NCBI GenBank assembly: GCA_024401535.1
Contig: JAKSKX010000017.1
Coordinates: 1 to 53,781, forward strand
Length of the DNA: 53,781 bases
Source of the DNA: Paludibacteraceae bacterium
GTDB taxonomy: Bacteria; Bacteroidota; Bacteroidia; Bacteroidales; Paludibacteraceae
Direction of reading: 5' to 3'
Shown: positions 1 to 6,273 of the stretch, piece after piece
How the letters are laid out: the number at the start of each line of letters is the position of its first letter
How positions within the stretch are numbered: position 1 is the first letter of the stretch
Made by a program: the position numbers and the translations under genes
The notes under the pieces: generated by a model
Database searches by the model: none
Seen by the model: the letters and a program-made list of their open reading frames with translations, nothing else
What the model was told of the DNA's origin: nothing

Positions 1-54
1 CCAGTGACCCACGGGTTATGAGTCCGTTGCTCTAACCAACTGAGCTATAGGCCC
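1..54 (-). tRNA. tRNA with CAU anticodon, 3' end outside window
   Basis: Read on the minus strand, the sequence begins GGGCCTATAGCTCAG, followed by a D-arm (GCTC/GAGC) and an anticodon loop CTCATAA with anticodon CAT. About 54 of roughly 75 nt are present; the T-arm and acceptor 3' strand lie beyond position 1. The GGGCCTA acceptor resembles tRNA-Ile2 (CAU read as lysidine-AU) more than initiator tRNA, but elongator Met cannot be excluded without the 3' half. The base pair closing the anticodon loop is an A/C mismatch (A31-C39), which is unusual and could be a sequence error. Confidence 0.9.
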
Positions 55-92
55 TAGAACAACCAAAGAATAAATCTTTCGTCAATCCGACT

Positions 93-124
93 GCAAAATT
101 ATAATTATTTTTCTTACTAACAAA
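93..124 (-). promoter_or_regulatory. Promoter of the CAU tRNA
   Basis: On the minus strand TTTG (121-124) is followed after exactly 19 bp by TAATTTTGC (93-101). This matches the Bacteroidetes primary sigma factor consensus TTTG-N19-TAnnTTTGc. Transcription would start near position 85, about 30 nt before the tRNA. Confidence 0.75.
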
Positions 125-135
125 TCTTTTTGTCG

Positions 136-144
136 TATTTTTGC
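136..144 (+). promoter_or_regulatory. -7 box ahead of the HAD gene
   Basis: TATTTTTGC matches TAnnTTTGc. No good -33 TTTG is visible at the right distance. Its position implies a start site near 150, which favours the ATG at 167 over an upstream TTG at 152 as translation start. Confidence 0.5.
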
Positions 145-166
145 ATGAATTTTGAAAATAAATGGA

Positions 167-805
167 ATGCTTGCAAAATTTGATACTTTTATATTTGATT
201 TAGGCTCCGTTCTTGTCTATCTGGACAGAAGGGGTTGTATCGATGCGTTTCTCAGTCTTGGCATTAGGGACGCGGAATCTTTGATTGGTCAGTCTGGACA
301 GAATGGCGTATTCGGCGATTTGGAGTTAGGTTTGATTTCCGAGCAGGATTTCTATGAAAAGGTTAGGGAGATTACAGGTGCGTCAATTACTGATGAGCAG
401 ATAGCCTATGCTTGGAACAAGATGATTCTTGATACTCCTTTACGTTTGCTGGAGTTAATACTTAAACTGCGTTCCAGGGGTAAGCAAGTGTTTATGCTAA
501 GCAACGTGAATCCAATTCATATTCGTACTGTTATAGAGTCTCATTTCAGACAAATTCCTGGTAAAGACATAGATTCGTATTTTGACAGGACTTTCCTTAG
601 CCATGAGATGCATTTGAAAAAGCCGGATGCAGCTATTTTTGAGAGAGTGAAGACTGAATCTGGAATAAATCCGCAAACAGCTGTTTTCTTTGATGACAAC
701 GCTGATAATGTAGCGTCTGCCAAAGAGTGCGGTTTCAATGCTGTGCAAATCCTTTCTCCCGATGAAATGGCGGATTTGCTAGAAAAGGAATTAGGTAAAC
801 ATTAG
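167..805 (+). CDS. HAD-superfamily phosphatase, YihX-like (subfamily IA)
   Basis: A cytoplasmic haloacid-dehalogenase-type hydrolase of about 212 residues, probably acting on a small phosphorylated metabolite. All four HAD motifs are visible: FDLGSV near the N-terminus (motif I, with Gly where the second Asp is common, as in the YihX branch), FMLSNVN (motif II Ser), a Lys in HLKKPDA (motif III) and FFDDNADN (motif IV Asp pair). Substrate cannot be told from sequence; YihX acts on glucose-1-phosphate, but many relatives are generalists. An in-frame TTG at 152 would add five residues; the ATG at 167 is preferred because of the promoter position. The next gene starts 4 bp after the stop, so the two are probably co-transcribed. 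Confidence 0.85.
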   Translation: MLAKFDTFIFDLGSVLVYLDRRGCIDAFLSLGIRDAESLIGQSGQNGVFGDLELGLISEQDFYEKVREITGASITDEQIAYAWNKMILDTPLRLLELILKLRSRGKQVFMLSNVNPIHIRTVIESHFRQIPGKDIDSYFDRTFLSHEMHLKKPDAAIFERVKTESGINPQTAVFFDDNADNVASAKECGFNAVQILSPDEMADLLEKELGKH

Positions 806-809
806 TTCT

Positions 810-2945
810 ATGAAAGTAAGGTACATCAATATATTGGCGGTTATTATTGTGAGCCTGGCATTTGCTCTCAATTCGTTCTCTCAGATCTCTTTCGGAGGAA
901 TACCTAAGAGTTCTCCGCTAACAAGGTCTGGTGCAGAAATGTCTGTTCCCTGTATCAGTGTCTCTATAGATTCGACTGCATCAGAGACGAGAGTAGATGA
1001 CAACGTGCCGTGTGCCATGACTTTTGCTACAGCAATCCCCGTTGATATAGACTTGAAAAAAGAAGCGGTTTCTTCGGGAATTTCAGATGGCTTTGTCCAG
1101 TATAAACTTATGGTTGCCTCGAAAGGAGCTGTATCTCTAAATCTTATCTTTTCTGAGTTTGTATTGCCAGATAATGCTAGGCTGTTCCTTTCCACTCCCA
1201 ATATGGGCGAGATGCTCGGAGCCTATACAAACAAGTCCCTTGTCGCACCTTTCCAGTTTGCTACTACGCCGATAGAGAGCGATACGCTTCTGCTTACTTA
1301 CGAAGAGCCAGCAAATGCAAATGGAAAGCTCAAAATTTCCCGTGTTAATCGAGGTTTTTATTCCTTGAGAAAGCTCCCTCAGTTTTCTCGTTCCGAGGAA
1401 TGTGAGGTTGATGCGGAATGCGAGCCTGACTCTTTCGAGACTATGCGCAGGTCAACTTGTCTCTATATTGTCAACGGAACTTCGTATTGTACCGGAACTT
1501 TGGTTGCCAATACCAAGGGGACGGCGACTCCCTATATTTTGACTTCCGCGCATTGCTTGTTTGACGTCAACAACATGGTGGATACGGCACTTGCAAAGAC
1601 TTGCGTGTTCTTCTTTGACTACAAGTCTCCGCTTTGTGGTTCACAAATTGAGGGAACAAGAGAGAAGTCCATTGTCGGTGCAAAGGCTATGTCGTGCTAT
1701 AATCGAAGGGATGCCCTTTTGTTGAGACTGTCTCAAGTGCCTCCGGTTGACTATATGCCATACTATGCGCCTTGGGACGCTACGGGAGATTTGGAAGGCC
1801 CGTCCATCTGCTTCCACCACCCAAGCGGAGATGTCATGAAGGCAAGCTATGAGGCTGATGACCTCAGGGATACCTCGTTTTCATCGCTGATTTTTGACAG
1901 AGACTGTCATTTGAAGGTCAACGATTGGGAGAGAGGAATTTCCGAGGGAGGCTCGTCCGGAGCGGCTCTCTATAACCATGGTATGGTTGTCGGTGCATTG
2001 TCTGGAGGTGCCAAAGAGATTTCCTGCGATAATACCGGTTTTGACTGTTTCTGGAGTCTTGAGCGAACTTGGGATGCGTTCTTCCCATATCTTTCACCAT
2101 TGGATACATCGGTCAGGATTTGCGAGGGTTACCAGCCCTATAACTATCCTTGCGACATAGTGGCAAACTATGCTAAGAGTAGCACTCTTTCCGAAGGCTA
2201 TGTTGAAGACTACGGCTACATTGCAGGAACAAACGCTGACAATGTAACCAAGCTGGCAGAGAAGTTTGTTCTTCCCGGCAAGACAAATATTTTCGGTGTT
2301 TCGTTCTTTCCGGTTATAGCGACATATAGTGCTGACGCTCCGATTGTTATGTTTTTGCTCGACGGAGAAATGAATACACTTTGGACCGATGAAATAAAAG
2401 TGACCAATGTCGAATATGTCAAGAAGTCGCAGACTATGAGCGACAGAACAGTTAACTCGATGTCTTATAAGGAGAACTATATTCGTTTTGAAAGCCCTAT
2501 TTCTGTAGATAGTGTGGTGTATGTGACTTTTGACTTTTCAAATACTACACAAAAGTTTGCATTGTTCAATATTGTGGATGATGCGGAGGTGTCAACAGCT
2601 TACTACAGCAAGGATGGAGAGTGGAGAAATTTCGACAGCAAGCAGGTCTCGTCACTGATGGTGAACCTTACTGCGCAGAACACTGAGACCAATGGTATTA
2701 AAACGAAAATCCGTGATGAAATCGTGGTTTTCCCTAACCCTTCATCGGGTAATTTCTCAGTTTGTTGGGGTAAGCCTTGCGATGTAATGCTATCTATAGT
2801 CAACATGCTCGGACAAGTGGTTTTTATTGAGTCGTTCGAGAATAAAAGCAGTGTCGAGATAAACGCCCAACTTCCTGCGGGAGTCTATACTCTAGAGGTG
2901 GCTGACGAGTTTGGAGTCCGAACAAAGAGGATTGCGGTCAGGTAG
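810..2945 (+). CDS. Secreted trypsin-like serine protease (lysyl-endopeptidase type) with T9SS C-terminal domain
   Basis: A 711-residue exported protease. The N-terminus is a Sec signal peptide (residues 1-24, ending NSFSQ). The protease domain spans about 205-440, with the triad visible as His248 in TSAHC, Asp301 in NRRDALLLRL and Ser383 in GGSSGAA; the layout resembles Achromobacter lysyl endopeptidase. Paired cysteines such as CLYIVNG-TSYC suggest disulfides. A region of about 180 residues without assignment follows. The last ~85 residues (FPNPSSGNF ... GQVV ... LPAGVYTLEV) are a typical type A sorting domain of the type IX secretion system, so the protein is expected outside the cell or on its surface. 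It starts 4 bp after the HAD gene. No T9SS structural genes occur in the window. Confidence 0.88.
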   Translation: MKVRYINILAVIIVSLAFALNSFSQISFGGIPKSSPLTRSGAEMSVPCISVSIDSTASETRVDDNVPCAMTFATAIPVDIDLKKEAVSSGISDGFVQYKLMVASKGAVSLNLIFSEFVLPDNARLFLSTPNMGEMLGAYTNKSLVAPFQFATTPIESDTLLLTYEEPANANGKLKISRVNRGFYSLRKLPQFSRSEECEVDAECEPDSFETMRRSTCLYIVNGTSYCTGTLVANTKGTATPYILTSAHCLFDVNNMVDTALAKTCVFFFDYKSPLCGSQIEGTREKSIVGAKAMSCYNRRDALLLRLSQVPPVDYMPYYAPWDATGDLEGPSICFHHPSGDVMKASYEADDLRDTSFSSLIFDRDCHLKVNDWERGISEGGSSGAALYNHGMVVGALSGGAKEISCDNTGFDCFWSLERTWDAFFPYLSPLDTSVRICEGYQPYNYPCDIVANYAKSSTLSEGYVEDYGYIAGTNADNVTKLAEKFVLPGKTNIFGVSFFPVIATYSADAPIVMFLLDGEMNTLWTDEIKVTNVEYVKKSQTMSDRTVNSMSYKENYIRFESPISVDSVVYVTFDFSNTTQKFALFNIVDDAEVSTAYYSKDGEWRNFDSKQVSSLMVNLTAQNTETNGIKTKIRDEIVVFPNPSSGNFSVCWGKPCDVMLSIVNMLGQVVFIESFENKSSVEINAQLPAGVYTLEVADEFGVRTKRIAVR

Positions 2946-3403
2946 AGTGTCTCGGTTCAGCTCTATCGACTATTTTCTCCATTTTCAATAAAAAGTTTCT
3001 GCTTATTCTGTTTGTATTTGTAGAACCCCTTGTTAAGGGCTTCGCCATCAATATAAGGTTTGTTTATTGTTTTCCAATAATATATAACATCTGTCACACA
3101 AATCTCAAATGAATGAAGATTTTGATTTGGGTGCTGACATGATTATATTTTTTGTGTTGCGATAATACTACACATCAAAAGAAATATTGTGAGAAACACA
3201 ATGACAAGACTTGCAAACAAAATTAGTTTGTTGTTTCCCCGAAAAAGTGTCTATGATTGGAATTGTGCCTTACAGCACACTTAGTATTAAAAAACTTGTC
3301 ATCCTCAGTTTTTTACCTAAAAAAACTTGGAGATTTATGTCTTCTTTTTTAAGTTTGTTCCCCTTAATAGATACTTTGTCAGTAAAATTCAAAATAAGGG
3401 ACT
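2946..3403. other. 458-bp intergenic region
   Basis: AT-rich non-coding stretch between the protease and the next surface-protein gene. I see no convincing terminator or consensus promoter; ACTTTG near 3373 is at best a degenerate -7 box. The minus strand contains an open stretch at 2963-3142, listed separately as a possible gene remnant. Confidence 0.4.
2963..3142 (-). pseudogene. Possible remnant of an unidentified coding sequence
   Basis: On the minus strand 59 codons are open and give a protein-like composition ending near NKPYIDGEALNKGF and a lysine-rich tail before TAG. There is no ATG, only a GTG that would give 44 residues, and no good ribosome site. I do not recognise the family. 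It may be the 3' end of a degraded gene or chance; confidence is low. Confidence 0.2.
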
Positions 3404-4300
3404 ATGAAGAAAATTTTTCTATTCATTGCAGCAATTATTGCAGCTATTTCAGCCACTGCGTCGGATCAGTTTTATGTTATCCTGAAGGATGGCACGGTTG
3501 TGAGTTATCCAACAGATAAGGTTGATAGCATTTCGTTTGACGATTCCCAGATTGCCAAGATCATGGGATTCAATGATATGGCAGAGGAGATTGTTAAGTT
3601 GAAAAAGGAGGTAGAGGCGTTGAAGTCAAATGGTGGAGGATTGCCATCATCTGCAGATAGTAGTGTATTTTCAACGCTATGGTTTCAAACTATTCGAGCC
3701 AAGGATTTGCCTGCTATTGGAATCACTACTGATTCAGTTGTAGATTTAGGATTGAGTGTGAAGTGGGCAAATTTCAATGTAGGTGCTTCTGCTTGTTATG
3801 AGTACGGAGATCACTTTGCATGGGGTGAGGTAAAAACAAAAGATAGTTATGATAAGAATAATTCCAACACTTATGGGAAAAAATCATCAGAATTAGAGTC
3901 GGCTTCAATTATAGGCAAAGAAGGCAATTTAACTGCACAATATGATGCCGCTACACAGAATTTTGGAGGTAAGTGGAGAATGCCAACAGAAAATGAGTGT
4001 GAAGAGTTGGTGAAAAATTGTGTTTGGACTTGGATGAAGATAGTTGTTTCTCCTAAAGATATAGTTTCAGGATATTACATTAAAAGTTTTATAAATGGTA
4101 AGGCAATTTTCCTTCCTGCCACTGGCTACCGCATTGGTACTTCTAGCAGCGATGTGGGCTCTAGCGGCAGCTACTGGAGTTCTACTGTGAACGAGAGCGA
4201 TAGTTACTACGCTTACTACCTTTGCTTCTATTCGAGCAGTAAGCGCACGAACTACTACTACCGCAACACCGGGCACGCTGTCCGTCCAGTCACAGAATAA
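3404..4300 (+). CDS. Secreted FISUMP/DUF1566-like protein with a DGR-type variable C-terminus
   Basis: A 298-residue exported protein. Residues 1-20 are a signal peptide. The segment FYVILKDGTVVSYPTDKVDSI is a short N-terminal module that I recall from other Bacteroidales surface proteins. A short coiled-coil-like stretch (about 60-75) follows, then a C-type-lectin/FGE-like domain beginning VDLGLSVKWANFNVGA and containing GGKWRMPTENE. The last ~60 residues contain GSYWSSTV and end GHAVRPV, as in FISUMP/DUF1566 domains and in Bacteroidetes DGR target proteins. Codon use changes sharply inside the gene: upstream Tyr is mostly TAT, whereas the C-terminal 58 codons have nine TAC to one TAT and about half are NNC. 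Function is probably ligand binding at the cell surface; the ligand is unknown. Confidence 0.7.
   Translation: MKKIFLFIAAIIAAISATASDQFYVILKDGTVVSYPTDKVDSISFDDSQIAKIMGFNDMAEEIVKLKKEVEALKSNGGGLPSSADSSVFSTLWFQTIRAKDLPAIGITTDSVVDLGLSVKWANFNVGASACYEYGDHFAWGEVKTKDSYDKNNSNTYGKKSSELESASIIGKEGNLTAQYDAATQNFGGKWRMPTENECEELVKNCVWTWMKIVVSPKDIVSGYYIKSFINGKAIFLPATGYRIGTSSSDVGSSGSYWSSTVNESDSYYAYYLCFYSSSKRTNYYYRNTGHAVRPVTE
4124..4297 (+). other. Candidate variable region (VR) of a diversity-generating retroelement
   Basis: These 58 codons at the extreme 3' end of the surface-protein gene contain about 30 NNC codons, rich in TAC, AGC, AAC, CGC and GGC. That is the signature expected when AAC codons of a template repeat are mutated at adenines. 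The framework residues YWSST and GHAVRPV match those I recall from Bacteroidetes DGR targets. A 5-bp GC hairpin follows 4 nt after the stop codon. No reverse transcriptase, Avd gene or template repeat was seen in the window, so the assignment rests on composition and architecture. Confidence 0.5.
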
Positions 4301-4304
4301 GTGC

Positions 4305-4317
4305 CGGGCAAAGCCCG
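4305..4317 (+). other. Small GC hairpin just downstream of the candidate VR
   Basis: CGGGC-AAA-GCCCG forms a 5-bp stem. DGR variable regions are commonly followed by a short hairpin or cruciform needed for efficient retrohoming; this could be that element. It could also be a weak terminator, but no T-run follows. Confidence 0.45.
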
Positions 4318-4551
4318 CGTTGGATTATTAGATTCATTTGATTATTAGACTCATTAAAATTTCGTCGATATAAACATTGAAAATTTTATTATTTTGAATC
4401 AAAATCAAAGGCGAGTAAAGAATGCGGGTGAAAGTCCCGCGGAGCGGGTCGATTATATTAGTTTTTGATGCTATATTTTGGTTTGTTATGGAGCCGGGGG
4501 CGACTCCATGATGGATCAAATAAGAACGAGATTTATATATTATCTTTATTT
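4318..4551 (+). other. Hairpin-rich non-coding stretch
   Basis: No plausible gene. Within an AT-rich background there are GC-rich hairpins: GCGGG (4424-4428) with CCCGC (4436-4440), and ATGGAG (4488-4493) with CTCCAT (4504-4509). A 17-nt motif at 4363-4379 recurs twice ahead of recO. With the terminator at 4552-4575 this could be a structured RNA, but I cannot assign a family or strand with confidence. Confidence 0.35.
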
Positions 4552-4575
4552 AAAAGCGGCAACAATGCCGCTTTT
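4552..4575. terminator. Bidirectional intrinsic terminator
   Basis: AAAAGCGGCA (4552-4561) pairs perfectly with TGCCGCTTTT (4566-4575) around the loop ACAA. The A/T tails on both sides make it usable on either strand, for the small minus-strand gene ending at 4652 or for any transcript coming from the left. Confidence 0.75.
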
Positions 4576-4651
4576 GTTGCTGATATAGATATATGGGTTG
4601 ATTAGAGCGTAGCTAAAATCTACCGTGGGTTTTATTATAATAAATACAGGT

Positions 4652-5059
4652 TTATTCCTTTGCCTTGCCTTTAGTTTTGTATTTGATTCTTATCTCTGGA
4701 AGTATTCGTTTTATGCCATCTGGTCTAATCAATGCTACGATATTGTAAAAAAGGATTTCGTCACCAGCCTTCAAATTTTTGAACAATTTTCTTTCTTTTG
4801 GCCCGAACTCTGTACCATTTTGAAATAAAGTGTTTGTGTAACATTCGTTTACCATTAGTGCGGTTTGATAGGATAATATTCTGCCTGTAGGTTTTGGTGT
4901 AAATCCTTTTGCATTCACAAGCAGAGTCTTGTCATTTAACTCTCCTCCTCTAATTTCCAATGAGTCGTTGATTATTATACATGCATAAGGTTCTTCTCCT
5001 TGAGCGTAAGAACAAAGAGAAAGGAATAGAAGTATTATTGTTGTAAGTTTCTTGGCCAT
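4652..5059 (-). CDS. Small secreted protein, possibly GldM-C-like domain
   Basis: A 135-residue protein with a clear signal peptide (MAKKLTTIILLFLSLCSYAQG). The mature part is about 115 residues. Its C-terminal half reads LKAGDEILFYNIVALIRPDG and then a basic strand, which resembles in pattern the Ig-like C-terminal domain of the gliding/T9SS protein GldM (LKxGDxVxFxxIxAxxPDG). This similarity is from memory and not proven. It is transcribed opposite to its neighbours and ends 77 bp from the terminator at 4552-4575. Function is unknown. Confidence 0.55.
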   Translation of the reverse strand: MAKKLTTIILLFLSLCSYAQGEEPYACIIINDSLEIRGGELNDKTLLVNAKGFTPKPTGRILSYQTALMVNECYTNTLFQNGTEFGPKERKLFKNLKAGDEILFYNIVALIRPDGIKRILPEIRIKYKTKGKAKE

Positions 5060-5116
5060 ATTCGATTATAATGTTATAAAACTGAGCAAAGATAACTTTT
5101 TTTGATTTATTCTGCA

Positions 5117-5125
5117 TAACTTTGC
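5117..5125 (+). promoter_or_regulatory. Promoter -7 box for recO
   Basis: TAACTTTGC is a perfect TAnnTTTGc box, 69 bp before the recO start codon. No TTTG is present at the ideal -33 position. The 33/32-bp repeat pair begins at its last base, so the repeats would form the 5' leader. Confidence 0.6.
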
Positions 5126-5189
5126 CTCAGATAAAACCATCGGCGATATAAACATTGCCTCGGTTAAAACCTCGGCGATATAAATATTG
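5125..5189 (+). repeat. Tandem repeat (33 + 32 bp) in the recO leader
   Basis: Two adjacent units, 5125-5157 and 5158-5189, share CGGCGATATAAA and ATTG and the pattern CCTC-G-TAAAACC. They differ at four positions and a one-base indel. A third copy of the core (CGTCGATATAAACATTG) lies at 4363-4379. The second unit ends 4 nt before the recO start codon. Confidence 0.7.
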
Positions 5190-5193
5190 CATC

Positions 5194-5919
5194 ATGATTC
5201 AGACAACACAAGCAATTATCCTTTCCTCATTGAAGACTAACGGAGAGAAGCTCGTAGTTAGAGCCTTGACCCGTGAGTTCGGAAAGGTGAACTTCCTTGT
5301 CTATGGAGCATGGAGCAAGAGAGGAGGACACAAAGCGTCTCTAGTTTTCCCGTTGTCACTGGTTTCTCTGTCTTTGGACTTCAAGCCCAACGCTGATTTG
5401 CAGGTGGCTAAAGATATTTCACTTGATGCGCCGATGATGGATCTCATGCGCAATCCGTATAAATCTACCATTGCTCTATTTGTAGGCGAGATGCTCGACA
5501 GCTGCATACATCAGGGTGAAGAGAGCGAGCATCTGTTCGAGTTCTGCTATAACTCAGCACTAGTGCTTGAGCATGCGGACAGAGGAGTCGAGAACTTTCA
5601 TATTGCCATGCTGGTTGGGTTGTCCTCTCATCTGGGAATAGCCCCTAATGTAGATAGGAACGAGAAAGGTTTTTTCGATATGATGCAAAGTGCGTATGTC
5701 GGTGTGCGTCCTCCTCATCCGCATTATCTTGATATCAAGGCGACAGCATACCTGTATGTTCTTTCCCATATAACTTACCGCAACATGTCATACTATAAAT
5801 ACAACAGGGGTGACAAGCGAACTGTTCTGGAGAAGATAATAGAGTACTACAGACTGCACGTAGCGGGAGTCGGAGAAATACGTTCGCTGCAGACATTGGT
5901 CGAGTATTACGATTTTTGA
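5194..5919 (+). CDS. recO: DNA repair protein RecO
   Basis: A 241-residue RecO: an N-terminal OB-fold (MIQTTQAIILSSLKTNGEKL, about 1-80) and a helical C-terminal region with the Bacteroidetes features CIHQGEES and ILSHITYRNMSYYKYN-like blocks. RecO loads RecA onto SSB-coated single-stranded DNA with RecR in the RecFOR recombination pathway. The start at 5194 is chosen because homology begins there; an in-frame upstream start at 5155 would translate the repeat units. The gene stands alone, with its own promoter. The Zn-binding cysteines found in some RecO proteins are absent, as is common in this phylum. Confidence 0.92.
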   Translation: MIQTTQAIILSSLKTNGEKLVVRALTREFGKVNFLVYGAWSKRGGHKASLVFPLSLVSLSLDFKPNADLQVAKDISLDAPMMDLMRNPYKSTIALFVGEMLDSCIHQGEESEHLFEFCYNSALVLEHADRGVENFHIAMLVGLSSHLGIAPNVDRNEKGFFDMMQSAYVGVRPPHPHYLDIKATAYLYVLSHITYRNMSYYKYNRGDKRTVLEKIIEYYRLHVAGVGEIRSLQTLVEYYDF

Positions 5920-6170
5920 CTCATTTTGCGAGATAAAATAGTTATTTGTTAGCAAAAAGAAATCAATTTGGTTACTTTGCCTCGATTTTGTTACCGGTGG
6001 AACAAGTATTGCTTTCAAAATGATTATTTCGTATATGTAAGTGTGTGTTCAACTAGTTTTAATCTGTAAGCATAATCCGAGAATTTGCTTACAATTTGAA
6101 ATTTTGGGTACCTTATTTGAGCGCACTTGAATTGAGAAATAAAAAATAGTGTAATAATGCATACAAAAAA
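5920..6170 (+). other. Intergenic region upstream of glnN
   Basis: Together with the promoter and leader, 354 bp separate recO and glnN. A near-consensus -7 box, TTACTTTGC (5972-5980), could give a second, longer glnN leader. Nothing else stands out. Confidence 0.3.
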
Positions 6171-6203
6171 GTTGTGTAGGTGGTGCGTTTGCTCTAACTT
6201 TGC
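6171..6203 (+). promoter_or_regulatory. Promoter of glnN
   Basis: TAACTTTGC (6195-6203) is a perfect -7 box; GTTG (6171-6174) sits 20 bp upstream as a partial -33. Predicted transcript start is near 6210, giving a leader of about 65 nt. I see no sigma-54 site directly ahead of glnN. Confidence 0.7.
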
Positions 6204-6273
6204 ATTGTCAAACGAAGATGATGACATTTTAATATCGAAAGAAAAGAAAAAATAACTATAAATCGAATCGAAC

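Noticed and set aside
3211-3519. Open frame of 102 codons overlapping the start of the FISUMP-type gene
   Set aside because: No signal peptide or recognisable domain, basic composition, and it overlaps a gene with a clear signal peptide in another frame.
4410-4460. Similarity to group II intron domain V (GCGGGTGAAAGTCCCGC)
   Set aside because: The loop resembles domain V, but the lower stem that should close it does not pair, and no intron reverse transcriptase or intron 5' end is present.
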